From assembly GCF_900095735.1 (NCBI RefSeq), contig NZ_FNLO01000016.1, forward strand, positions 1-64,000: a stretch of 64,000 nucleotides of DNA, read 5' to 3'. This stretch comes from Chitinasiproducens palmae (lineage in GTDB: Bacteria; Pseudomonadota; Gammaproteobacteria; Burkholderiales; Burkholderiaceae). Below the pieces are notes generated by a model. That model did not search any database. It was given only the letters and a program-made list of their open reading frames with translations, and was not told the origin of the DNA. Positions 9,046 through 16,404 of this stretch are shown here, one piece after another; the first letter of the stretch is position 1; the number at the start of each line of letters is the position of its first letter. A program made the position numbers and the translations under genes.

Positions 9046-9786
9046 TCAGTGCGCGATCCCGTCGCGTCCGCCGATCAACGTCGCACCGTCTCGCCCCGGA
9101 ATCAGAAACACGCTGTAGCGCTGCCCCGCCTGCAATTGGCCGAGATCGAGCGGTGCGCCGACGGCACGACCGTCGCAACGTGCTTGCACGGTCAGACGCA
9201 CCGGGTTCACCGCCCGTCTCGCGACGCTGCCCGGCCCCTGTTTGTCGAAAACGGCGCGTTGTCCCGGCACGGCAGTCAACCCTGCCTGTTCGCATCCCGC
9301 GACCGTGTAGAACGCCAACGATGCGTGCAGGCCGTCGAACGGCACGCCGGCCTCCACGAACGACGTGCTGCGCAAGCCGCCGTCGGCCGCGCGCCACGCC
9401 ACCGACGATGCCAGTGCGCCGGCGCGGAGCGTCAGGCCGATCGCGCTGCGCTGCGTGCCATCGCGCCATGCGCCGTTCATCGGTGCATCGGCACGCGCCG
9501 GCTGGTAGTCGCCGATCGGCGCCGCAGGCGACAATGAGAGGGAAGCGCCGTTCGCACTGGTCACCGTGAGGGTCTGCGCATCCGCATTGACGAAGCGCAC
9601 CAGCGCAACGTCGCGCGCCGGCCCTGTCTCGTAGAGCTGCGGTGCGGCGGTCGCCGCCAGCGGGCTGCACAACAGCAGCGCAGCGGTGTGCGACACGCGG
9701 CGCCCCACCCGGCGCGCGGGTGCGCGGCTTGCGCCGACCGCCGGGGTCGGCGTCCCGGGTCCACGGCGAGCGGCGGTGTGGTTCAT
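9046..9786 (-). CDS. AlgF/WssG-like periplasmic acetylation protein
   Basis: A 246-residue exported protein. The N-terminal ~50 residues are Arg-rich, followed by a hydrophobic signal segment ending LAATAAPQLYE, so mature protein probably begins at APQLY. The start of the mature domain (YETGPARDVALVRFVNAD) is the AlgF pattern. AlgF is the periplasmic partner needed for alginate O-acetylation, and WssG is its cellulose-locus counterpart. The ATG at 9786 is chosen because it overlaps the stop of the preceding SGNH gene by ATGA; the in-frame extension upstream is antisense-like sequence. The unusually long pre-signal stretch suggests the true start could be further in, for example nearer the hydrophobic core. 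Confidence 0.75.
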   Translation of the reverse strand: MNHTAARRGPGTPTPAVGASRAPARRVGRRVSHTAALLLCSPLAATAAPQLYETGPARDVALVRFVNADAQTLTVTSANGASLSLSPAAPIGDYQPARADAPMNGAWRDGTQRSAIGLTLRAGALASSVAWRAADGGLRSTSFVEAGVPFDGLHASLAFYTVAGCEQAGLTAVPGQRAVFDKQGPGSVARRAVNPVRLTVQARCDGRAVGAPLDLGQLQAGQRYSVFLIPGRDGATLIGGRDGIAH

Positions 9787-10442
9787 CGACGCGCGACCGA
9801 CGGCAACGTGACCACCGCATGCGCGATGGCATCGCCCCAGGCCCGATAGCCAGCCGCGGTGAAATGCTGGCCATCGATCGTCGGCCACTGGCCGCGGCGC
9901 GACATCTTCAGCGAGTCGATGAAGGTGCATGGCGCAACATTCGCGGCGAGAAACTGGCTCATGACCTCGGCACGCGCATAGGTCTTGCCGAACTTGCCGC
10001 CCTCCTGCCCCCAGGCCGGTCCTACCCATGCGCATTGGGTGCCGGTCTTGCCAATCGCACCGGTCAACGTGGAAACCTGCTGCCACGCCCAGTTCATCGG
10101 GAAATCAACTTGCTGATAGGCAGCCATCGTATCGCCCATCACGACCAGCACAAGATTCGGGTGCTCCGCATCGATCAGTTGCGCGACCGGCACGGTGTGG
10201 GCTTGCGCACCCGACGTCATTGTTGCCGGACGGTTGCCGACGCGTTCGGCACTGCCGCACTCACCGTTGACGCGGACGGTCCAGTCCGCCGGCTGCACGC
10301 CGCAGACACCGATGCTGTGGACTTTCGCGCCCTGTCGAGTCAAGGCGTCGTGCAGCGAGCCAATCAGGTAGTTCGGCTGGGCCAGATGGCTGTCCCCAAT
10401 CAAGAGGATCGACAAGCCGGCCAGGAGAGATGCGACTGCCAT
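9783..10442 (-). CDS. SGNH/GDSL hydrolase, WssF-like
   Basis: A 219-residue SGNH-superfamily protein, first gene of the acetylation operon. Block I is GDSH with nucleophile Ser18. Block V is DGQH (Asp190, His193) in IDGQHFTAAGY. A short hydrophobic N-terminus (residues 2-15) runs directly into block I, so it is either weakly exported or an uncleaved anchor. Length and operon position match WssF of Pseudomonas acetylated-cellulose loci, proposed to present acetyl groups to the WssGHI complex. The start ATG at 10442 has a good AGGAAGG ribosome-binding site, and an ATGA overlap links it to the AlgF-like gene. Confidence 0.8.
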   Translation of the reverse strand: MAVASLLAGLSILLIGDSHLAQPNYLIGSLHDALTRQGAKVHSIGVCGVQPADWTVRVNGECGSAERVGNRPATMTSGAQAHTVPVAQLIDAEHPNLVLVVMGDTMAAYQQVDFPMNWAWQQVSTLTGAIGKTGTQCAWVGPAWGQEGGKFGKTYARAEVMSQFLAANVAPCTFIDSLKMSRRGQWPTIDGQHFTAAGYRAWGDAIAHAVVTLPSVARR

Positions 10443-10809
10443 GGACCTTCCTAGGTTTTTTTGTTGCCAGCGATTATAGGCGCGTGAGACGACGTAATCG
10501 ATCGGAAACGACGGCAACGGCGCGATCGGCAGCCGCGCGCCGCAGAGGATGCGGCGGACGTGCGAACGCGGCGTGCGAACGCGACGTGCGGATCGACTGT
10601 CAGTCGCGCCAGCAAGGCGGCGCGGCGCCGGCGTGGCACGCCTCGCCGACCGCGCACCGCCGCTTGCCTCGTCGACGCTAGCCGCTTTGCCGTAGCCGGA
10701 CATACGCCCAACGGATATAAACAGCCATCCACGCGCGGCGGCGGCCGCAGACCCCGCCATGGCGCCGCGCCGACGCGCCCATTCAATAGCAAGACAGGAA
10801 GCAATCGGC
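10443..10809. other. divergent intergenic region
   Basis: 367 nt between the divergent SGNH gene and the orphan low-complexity gene. It contains the putative leftward promoter at 10473-10501. Rightward, TATAAA (10716-10721) is visible, but no well-spaced -35 accompanies it. No conserved ORF is seen. Confidence 0.4.
10473..10501 (-). promoter_or_regulatory. putative sigma-70 promoter of the acetylation operon
   Basis: A perfect -10 TATAAT on the minus strand (10473-10478), with TCGATT 17 nt upstream (10496-10501) as a weak -35 (3 of 6). Transcription would start near 10466, about 25 nt before the SGNH start codon. The weak -35 suggests an activator may be needed. Confidence 0.45.
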
Positions 10810-12318
10810 ATGGAAAGTTCTGCAGTCGGATCGGTGGCGTGGTTGTACGGCCTCGCGCAAGTCAAGGGTGGCGTTCGCCGGCGCGACCTGGCCAACGCGA
10901 TCCAGGCCGCGCGCAATGCGCCCTCCGAAGCGGCGGGATGGTCCGGACCGTCGGACGGCGCCGACGCTGCCGACGCGATGCGCCAGATCGACTATCTGGC
11001 GGGTATCGCAATCGTTCAGCATGCCGGGCGGTTGGCGCACAAGCACGCGCTGCTGCGAGAACTGGCTGTCCGCGTCGCGTCACCGAATGTCGCGCCGCGG
11101 ATGACCGACGCGCCGGCTGACGCCGCGGCTCATTCGGGAGCATGCGCGGCGGCATCTTCGCGAACTCATTCGGCGACTCATTCGGCAACTCATTCGGGGG
11201 CTCGTCCGAAGGCTGATTCGGAAGCTCGCGCAGCGGCGCATGCGACACCGCGCGCCCACGACGATGAGTGGCTCCGCGCCCCGCTTGCCGGACGTGCAGC
11301 GGCTACCGTTTCATGCCCGACGCTGGACAGGATGGGCGCGCTCGCCCAGGACGCCGGCGACGCCGCGCTGCAGGCCTCGCTGCGCTTCGAGCACTTCCCG
11401 ATCAAGCCGACTACGCCGATGGCGTCGGGGTCCACGTCGCTCGCGACATCGACCTCCACGCTGCCCGACTCCGCGTCGGCCGCACCTTCGGGTGCGTCGT
11501 CCTATACGACCGCGCCTGCTGCGGGAAGTGCGTGCGACAAAGTCATCGTGGCTGACAAACCCGGCGCCCGGCCACGTGCGAGCGAGCGTCGCGCTGGCGT
11601 CGATTGCGCCCCGCAAGACGAGGGCGAGACGTCGACGATCCGTCGCCTGTCAGACCGCCTGCTGACGGCGCTCGGCATAGGCAGGCGTCGTACTGCCTTC
11701 GACCGGGAAGAGCGGCGGTGCCGGGGCCTCAGCTGGAACAAGGTCGATTTCGAGACGCTGACGAGCGACGCGTCCGTGCGCACGCGCGGCCTCGGCTCGC
11801 GCACCGAAGCGAGCGACGCTGACGTTAACACTGACAGTAACACTGACGGTAACGCTGACGCCGGAGCTGACGATACCGCGGTCGGCACGTCGGCCTCCGG
11901 CGTGTCAGCGGACGGGCACCCATACGATCCGGCTCGGTCGGCCGCATCGGCCGCATCGGCCGCGGGACATGTGACGCGCCACTCCGTCAATACCAATCCT
12001 GCGATGCCGAGCATGCGTGGCGAGACAGACGCGACGGGCGCGTCGCGCGATGCGAAGCGTGTCGATGCCACGGGCGCGGCTGCGGTGATGGATGCAACGA
12101 TGGGTGCAGCGATGGATGCAAGCAGGCGCCACGCGCTCGGCGACGAGCCGCCGGCCCCGGCCCAGGCGCTGTCGCCATGGCTTACGGCGAGTCCGGATGC
12201 CAAGCTGAATGCCCGCGTGGCAGAGGCGCTTCGACAGCTTGACGAGGCATGCCGCACCCCTTCGCCGCCACCGCGCCGCCGCCCACGCATCGCGCGTTCG
12301 CGGGAAAGGTTGATCTGA
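10810..12318 (+). CDS. orphan low-complexity Ala/Asp/Thr-rich protein
   Basis: I do not recognise this 502-residue protein. Start ATG 10810 has AGGAAG 8-9 nt upstream. The N-terminal ~80 residues look structured (WLYGLAQVKGGVRRRDLANAI, then RQIDYLAGIAIVQHAGRLAHKH). The middle is low complexity with short tandem repeats: THSA x2-3 (near 11165-11200), TD(S/G)NTDGNAD (near 11825-11870), AASAASAA and DATMGAAMDAS. A second more ordered block (TIRRLSDRLLTALGIGRRR) lies near residues 277-297. The C-terminus is basic (PPPRRRPRIARSRERLI). There are no membrane segments and no signal peptide. Such composition is seen in secreted effectors and surface-associated proteins of plant- and animal-associated Burkholderiales, but nothing here proves secretion. 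It is divergent from the acetylation operon. Confidence 0.6.
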   Translation: MESSAVGSVAWLYGLAQVKGGVRRRDLANAIQAARNAPSEAAGWSGPSDGADAADAMRQIDYLAGIAIVQHAGRLAHKHALLRELAVRVASPNVAPRMTDAPADAAAHSGACAAASSRTHSATHSATHSGARPKADSEARAAAHATPRAHDDEWLRAPLAGRAAATVSCPTLDRMGALAQDAGDAALQASLRFEHFPIKPTTPMASGSTSLATSTSTLPDSASAAPSGASSYTTAPAAGSACDKVIVADKPGARPRASERRAGVDCAPQDEGETSTIRRLSDRLLTALGIGRRRTAFDREERRCRGLSWNKVDFETLTSDASVRTRGLGSRTEASDADVNTDSNTDGNADAGADDTAVGTSASGVSADGHPYDPARSAASAASAAGHVTRHSVNTNPAMPSMRGETDATGASRDAKRVDATGAAAVMDATMGAAMDASRRHALGDEPPAPAQALSPWLTASPDAKLNARVAEALRQLDEACRTPSPPPRRRPRIARSRERLI

Positions 12319-12665
12319 ACGTGCGGCACGCCAGAGCGGTCGGCGCCGCACCGCTCAGGCATTGCTGACGCACCCGGAGTCAGTCGTCGGCGATTGAACC
12401 TCGGCGCGCTAGCTCAGCTCGGTGGACTGCATGCGTCCGGCATCCTAAACGTTCCCTGCAGGCGTACGGAGCGCACGACGACAGCCACGCGACGAGCACG
12501 CTCGATGCCTGACGGGACCGGCTCGATCTCGGATCCTTCCGTGTCATTCTCGTCTCCCGGGGCCGCCGCGCCGCTTATGTCGGCATCCTCGGTTGACGCG
12601 AATGCGCTTCAGCGCCGTCCGCCACCGGCTGGCCGGGCAGCGGGTACATGCGCGGCCATTCACAA
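12319..12665. other. intergenic, no gene supported
   Basis: 347 nt between the orphan gene and the convergent DUF190 gene. A D-arm-like string (gctagctcagctcggtgg, 12407-12424) is present but no tRNA can be folded from it. No terminator with a T tract is visible. Confidence 0.4.
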
Positions 12666-13067
12666 TCAGCTCGCCTTGCGCGCACGAGCCGCATGCATAG
12701 CTCGATCGTGACCGAGCGGCAACTCGCACAGAAACAGAACCGCATGAACCTTGCGCAGTTCGTCGGCATGTTCAAGCATGAACTCGCGCAAGCGCTGCTC
12801 GGTGTCCAACAATTCCAGGCATTGCGGATGCCGCATGCCGGTCAATTCCGGGTGAAGATGCGACAGCCGTTCCCCAGGCAGGTAGCCAGAGCTGACCTGA
12901 TGCAGCACGGCTTGCTGGATGTTGGCTGCCTTGGCCACCGTTAGGAGATGGTGCGCCAGTGCCGGCGCGTTCAAGTGATGCCAGAAGCGCGTGGCCTTGG
13001 CTTTGGTGGCGACCGGAAAATACAGCCGCAATGCGGCAACGTGCAACGGATTCATTTGCGAGATCAT
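12666..13067 (-). CDS. DUF190 protein of the fluoride-response unit
   Basis: A 133-residue cytosolic protein. Its core (VAALRLYFP, LAHHLLTVAKAANIQQAVLHQ, SGYLPGERLSHLHPEL) is the DUF190 pattern. DUF190 proteins are repeatedly encoded beside fluoride exporters (CrcB/Fluc or CLC-F) and have a ferredoxin-like, PII-related fold; their role is not settled. Start ATG 13067 overlaps the stop of the CLC gene (ATGA), so translation is coupled to the antiporter; a second ATG 12 nt in (MNPLHV) is an alternative. It lies under the same riboswitch as the CLC gene. Confidence 0.8.
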   Translation of the reverse strand: MISQMNPLHVAALRLYFPVATKAKATRFWHHLNAPALAHHLLTVAKAANIQQAVLHQVSSGYLPGERLSHLHPELTGMRHPQCLELLDTEQRLREFMLEHADELRKVHAVLFLCELPLGHDRAMHAARARKAS

Positions 13068-14434
13068 CGAAGGTCTTTCTTGCGCATGACAGCCGATCCG
13101 GTTTCATCCGCCGGAGTGGGCGGCGACGCGTCCGCCGGCCCGTTCCTTCGCTTGTCGACATGCGCCAGATCGGCAATGCGTAACGCTTCGGGAGAGCTGC
13201 GCCGATATCGGCTGTGTTTGCCATGGCCGACGCGCTGGGCGTGATAGATGCCGGTGTGCCCTGAGAACAAATACGCCGTAAAACAGCCGATGGCGGCAAG
13301 AGGGCCAACTTCTGCGCCGAACAGCTCGATCGCCATGAGTGTCGTGGCGACGGGCGTGTTGGCAGCCCCGGCGAACACAGCGACGAAGCCGATGCCAGCG
13401 AGCATGGCGAACGGCAGATGCAGCAGCGGCGCCAACGCATTGCCCAGCGTTGCGCCGATGTAGAACAACGGCGTAACTTCCCCGCCCTTGAAGCCCGTGC
13501 CAAGCGAGACGACCGTAAATCCGAGTTTGCCGAGAAAGTCCCACGGTGCCATCGGTTTCTCGAAGGAGCGCACGATGTCAGGAATGCCTAAGCCAATGTA
13601 GCGGTAAGCATCAAGCGCCCACACCGCCGTGGCGATGACGATGCCGCCAGCGGCGGGACGCAGCGGCGCATAAGTGATGTGGCGTTTGACCAACCCGCTG
13701 AGCTTGTGAGTGGCGTTGGCGAACACCATGCCAACGAGGCCGAACACAATGCCGGCGGCAACCACGGCAAGTACACTCCACACGCGGACCGGCACGATTT
13801 CGCGGATTGCGTAATGCGTGTGATGAACGCCCCAGGCCAGACAGACCTGATCGGCGAGAATGCCGGCAAGGACGCATGGGAACAGTGCGTCATAACGCAT
13901 GCGCCCGATAGCGAGGACTTCGAGGCCGAACACCGCCCCTGCCAGCGGCGTACCGAACACCGATGCGAAGCCCGCACTGATGCCGGCCATCAAGAGGATG
14001 CCGCGATCGGCGTGCTTCATGCGAAACACGTGGGTGAGCTGGTCGGCCAGTGCGCCGCCCATCTGCACGGCGGTCCCTTCGCGGCCGACCGATGCCCCGA
14101 ACAAATGTGAAACGACCGTACCACCCAGGACCAGCGGCGCCATGCGCAAGGGCACGACTTTCTTCGGGTCGTGAATCTCGTCAATGATTAGGTTGTTGCC
14201 GCCATCGACTGTCTTGCCCAATAAATGATAGATGCACCCGACACCGCAACCGGCGACCGGCAGCAGCCAAACGACCCAGTGGTGCGCTTCTCGCCAAGCT
14301 GTGGCGTGATCGAGGGAAACCAAAAAGAAGGCGGAGGCGGTGCCTGCCAGAAAGGCGACAACGCTGGCGATGACGAGCCACTTGCCGATGTAGGGCAATA
14401 GCTCAAGTTGTTCGAGTCGGCGAAATCCGCGCAT
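13064..14434 (-). CDS. CLC-F-type fluoride/proton antiporter
   Basis: A 456-residue polytopic inner-membrane protein of the CLC family. The gating-glutamate motif is GREGTAVQ (Glu119) instead of the chloride-type GREGPTVQ. The selectivity loop GSGIP of chloride CLCs is replaced by GGNNLIIDEIHDP (78-90), as in the fluoride-specific CLC-F clade. LPFAMLAGIGFVAVFAGAANTPVA is also conserved. The function is F-/H+ exchange that expels fluoride. A fluoride riboswitch lies 85 nt upstream on the same strand, which fixes the biological role independently. The C-terminal ~50 residues are hydrophilic and poorly conserved. Start ATG 14434 gives MRGFRRLEQ before the first helix. Confidence 0.9.
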   Translation of the reverse strand: MRGFRRLEQLELLPYIGKWLVIASVVAFLAGTASAFFLVSLDHATAWREAHHWVVWLLPVAGCGVGCIYHLLGKTVDGGNNLIIDEIHDPKKVVPLRMAPLVLGGTVVSHLFGASVGREGTAVQMGGALADQLTHVFRMKHADRGILLMAGISAGFASVFGTPLAGAVFGLEVLAIGRMRYDALFPCVLAGILADQVCLAWGVHHTHYAIREIVPVRVWSVLAVVAAGIVFGLVGMVFANATHKLSGLVKRHITYAPLRPAAGGIVIATAVWALDAYRYIGLGIPDIVRSFEKPMAPWDFLGKLGFTVVSLGTGFKGGEVTPLFYIGATLGNALAPLLHLPFAMLAGIGFVAVFAGAANTPVATTLMAIELFGAEVGPLAAIGCFTAYLFSGHTGIYHAQRVGHGKHSRYRRSSPEALRIADLAHVDKRRNGPADASPPTPADETGSAVMRKKDLR

Positions 14435-14492
14435 TGGTCGTGTCTGCTCGAGTGAATCGTGCTGACCAACGGCAGGGGATGCGGGAGCGAGT

Positions 14493-14528
14493 GCCTACAG
14501 CCCCGACCGAGATCAGGTGTCTGTAGGC
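14493..14528 (-). promoter_or_regulatory. riboswitch expression-platform hairpin
   Basis: GCCTACAG (14528-14521, the 3' end of the fluoride aptamer) and CTGTAGGC (14500-14493) form a perfect 8-bp stem with a 20-nt loop. Aptamer folding and this stem are mutually exclusive. No U tract follows, so it does not look like a classical intrinsic terminator; Rho-dependent or translational control is more likely. Confidence 0.6.
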
Positions 14529-14581
14529 GTCATCAGCAGCCGGTAAAGGCTGCGGTTGAAGGAGGAACGCCATCTCCTCTT
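14519..14581 (-). promoter_or_regulatory. fluoride riboswitch (crcB motif)
   Basis: Read on the minus strand, this segment begins GGAGATGGCGTTCCTCC, contains a second stem GCAGCC / GGCTGC, and ends CTGATGACGCCTACAG. This is the order and wording of the fluoride aptamer (GGnGATGG...TTCnCC..., then CTGATGrCnCCTAC). It sits 85 nt upstream of a CLC-F-type antiporter gene, the expected target. The last 8 nt, GCCTACAG (14528-14521), are perfectly complementary to CTGTAGGC at 14500-14493, giving an alternative hairpin that would break the aptamer. Confidence 0.92.
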
Positions 14582-14909
14582 TCAACTCTAGCATATCTTG
14601 CTGTTGCAAGACGCCGCTGACCGCCCGTTCACGTTGTCCCCGCGGAAGCACCGATGAGCAAGCGGACGACAGATGACGTCACGCAGTGGACAGCGTGGCG
14701 ACCGGGGCCTTCGTCGCGAACAAGGTAGGCTCATGCGAGGGACGCACCGCCGGGGCGGCGGAAGCGTCGGATCGCCTGGCATCAAGCACGGCAGGGTGCC
14801 GACGAAGGTGATCGGCCTCGCACCAGCGACATGCGCGCCGCCGCTGGCAAGCAGCATCGAAATCTCGGCGCGATGCCGCAGTGATAATGCTCGCCACCTA
14901 TAAAAGCAA
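14582..14909. other. intergenic, upstream of fluoride riboswitch
   Basis: About 330 nt between the riboswitch and the tRNA terminator. It must hold the leftward promoter of the fluoride unit, but I found no well-spaced -35/-10 pair. No gene is supported. Confidence 0.35.
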
Positions 14910-14938
14910 ACGGGTTACGCGAATATCGCGTAACCCGT
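14910..14938 (-). terminator. intrinsic terminator of tRNA-Thr
   Basis: A perfect 12-bp stem (ACGGGTTACGCG / CGCGTAACCCGT) with a 5-nt loop, followed on the minus strand by TTGCTTTTA. It lies 8 nt beyond the CCA end of the tRNA gene and ends the leftward transcript. Confidence 0.85.
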
Positions 14939-14946
14939 CTCGTGTT

Positions 14947-15022
<76 letters not shown>

Positions 15023-15040
15023 TGAGTCGAGGATTCTACC

Positions 15041-15577
15041 CTATTTGATTACCTTCAGATGTGGCCGGCCGCCTGGTTTGGCCGGCTCGCCGTCGGGTGG
15101 ACCATCGCTGCTCGGCGGGCCGTCGCCGCCATCGCCGCCATCGCCGCCATCGCCGCCATCGCCGGTACCCGGCACTTCGGCCAGATGCACGCTCGGCCGC
15201 TCAGACGGCGGAGGGGCGATCGGGGTGTCGTCGAGATGCGCTTCCGCCTCGTTGCCGGCTTCGCCCTCTTCAACCGGGAAGGCCATGCCCTGGCCGTTTT
15301 CGCGCGCGTAGATCGCGAGCACATTGCTGACCGGGATTTCGAGTTTGTACGGCGTGCCGCCGAAGCGGGCATTGAACTGGATCCAGTCGTTGTCGATCTG
15401 CAGTTGGCCCGTCGCATCGTAACTGACGTTCAGCACGATCTCGCCATTCGAGACGAATTGCTGGGGCACCTGCGTGCGATTGTCGACGCGCACCGCGATA
15501 TACGGCGTGTAGCCGTTGTCGGTGCACCATTCATGCAGCGCGCGCAGCATGTAAGGCTTGGTCGATGTCTCCGCCAT
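15041..15577 (-). CDS. sspB: SspB, ClpXP specificity-enhancing factor
   Basis: A 178-residue cytosolic adaptor that delivers ssrA-tagged proteins to ClpXP. Residues 5-105 are the substrate-binding domain (TKPYMLRALHEWCTDNGYTPYI near the start, EIVLNVS, ARFGG). The C-terminal GGRPHLKVIK is the ClpX-docking motif. Between them is a flexible linker containing GGD repeats, encoded by four exact 9-bp units. The start at 15577 (MAETSTK) has a strong GGGAGGA ribosome-binding site 6-7 nt upstream. It follows sspA on the same strand, with a 10-bp hairpin in the 123-nt gap. Confidence 0.93.
   Translation of the reverse strand: MAETSTKPYMLRALHEWCTDNGYTPYIAVRVDNRTQVPQQFVSNGEIVLNVSYDATGQLQIDNDWIQFNARFGGTPYKLEIPVSNVLAIYARENGQGMAFPVEEGEAGNEAEAHLDDTPIAPPPSERPSVHLAEVPGTGDGGDGGDGGDGGDGPPSSDGPPDGEPAKPGGRPHLKVIK
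15124..15159. repeat. 9-bp tandem repeat (4 units) inside sspB
   Basis: Four exact copies of cgccgccat, encoding repeated Gly-Gly-Asp in the SspB linker. The repeat is in frame, so changes in copy number would change linker length without a frameshift. Confidence 0.9.
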
Positions 15578-15624
15578 GCTGTCCTCCCTCGGACGGTTGC
15601 TCACTCCCACGGAGCGCTTCGAGC

Positions 15625-15647
15625 GAAAGGGCGCCGTGCGCCCTTTC
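15625..15647. other. hairpin between sspA and sspB
   Basis: A perfect 10-bp stem GAAAGGGCGC / GCGCCCTTTC with a 3-nt loop in the sspA-sspB gap. On the transcribed (minus) strand no T tract follows, so it is more likely an RNA-processing or partial attenuation element than a full terminator. Confidence 0.5.
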
Positions 15648-15700
15648 TCCTTGACTGCGGGCCGATCCCTTGCGGGATGGCCGGGTAAGTCGCGCCCGTT

Positions 15701-16312
15701 TCAGCGGCGCATCACCTTTTCCGACGGCGTCAGTGCCTCGATGTACGCAGGGCGGCTGAAGATGCGTTCCGCGTACTTGAGCAGCGGCGCGGCGTTCTTC
15801 GACAGTTCGATGCCGTAATGGTCGAGGCGCCACAGCAGCGGGGCGATCGCGACGTCCAGCATCGAGAACTCGTCGCCAAGCATGTACTTGTTCTTCAGGA
15901 AGATCGGTGCCAGCTGGGTCAGCCGGTCACGGATCGCCAGCCGCGCCTTTTCGTGCAGCTTCTCGGCGCCCTTGCCCTTCTCGTTTTCGAGATTGCCGAC
16001 GTGCGAGAACAGTTCCTTCTCGAAATTGATCAGGAACAGCCGGGCACGGGCGCGCTGGACCGGATCGGCCGGCATCAGCTGCGGGTGCGGGAAGCGCTCG
16101 TCGATGTATTCGTTGATGGTGTTCGACTCGTACAGGATCAGATCGCGCTCGACGAGAATCGGCACCTGACCGTACGGGTTCATTACCGCGATGTCTTCCG
16201 GCTTGTTGTAAAGGTCGACATCATGGACCTCGAAGTCCATGCCCTTTTCGAACAAAACCAGGCGGCAGCGCTGGGAGAACGGGCACGTCGTGCCCGAATA
16301 CAAAACCATCAT
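15701..16312 (-). CDS. sspA: SspA, stringent starvation protein A
   Basis: A 203-residue RNA-polymerase-associated protein with a GST-like fold. The thioredoxin-like N-domain begins MMVLYSGTTCPFSQRCRL, followed by NPYGQVPIL and YESNTINEYIDERFPHP, typical of SspA. The C-terminal helical domain ends YIEALTPSEKVMR. The start is ATG 16312, with AGAGG 7-8 nt upstream; the adjacent ATG at 16309 is an alternative. In related genomes this gene is expected directly after petABC. Here it is preceded by only 283 nt of non-coding DNA and then a Nif3-type gene. Confidence 0.93.
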   Translation of the reverse strand: MMVLYSGTTCPFSQRCRLVLFEKGMDFEVHDVDLYNKPEDIAVMNPYGQVPILVERDLILYESNTINEYIDERFPHPQLMPADPVQRARARLFLINFEKELFSHVGNLENEKGKGAEKLHEKARLAIRDRLTQLAPIFLKNKYMLGDEFSMLDVAIAPLLWRLDHYGIELSKNAAPLLKYAERIFSRPAYIEALTPSEKVMRR

Positions 16313-16390
16313 GACGTTTTCCTCTTGGACGATCCAGACCACCCGGTAGTCGGGCGAGCCGGCTATCACGCTCGGCAGTCTGGCGCAACA

Positions 16391-16404
16391 GGCATAATTA
16401 TGCC
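16391..16404. promoter_or_regulatory. 14-bp perfect palindrome upstream of sspA
   Basis: GGCATAATTATGCC is fully self-complementary and lies 79 nt upstream of the sspA start. On the minus strand TTGCCT (16419-16414) is followed after 17 nt by TATGCC (16396-16391), so the palindrome overlaps a weak candidate promoter and could be an operator. No regulator is identified. Confidence 0.45.

Noticed and set aside
10687-10721. Rightward promoter for the orphan gene (TTGCCG ... TATAAA)
   Set aside because: Spacing between the hexamers is 23 nt, too long for sigma-70.
12405-12480. tRNA-like start (gctagctcagctcggtgg)
   Set aside because: Resembles a D arm, but no matching acceptor, anticodon or T arm can be folded from the following bases.
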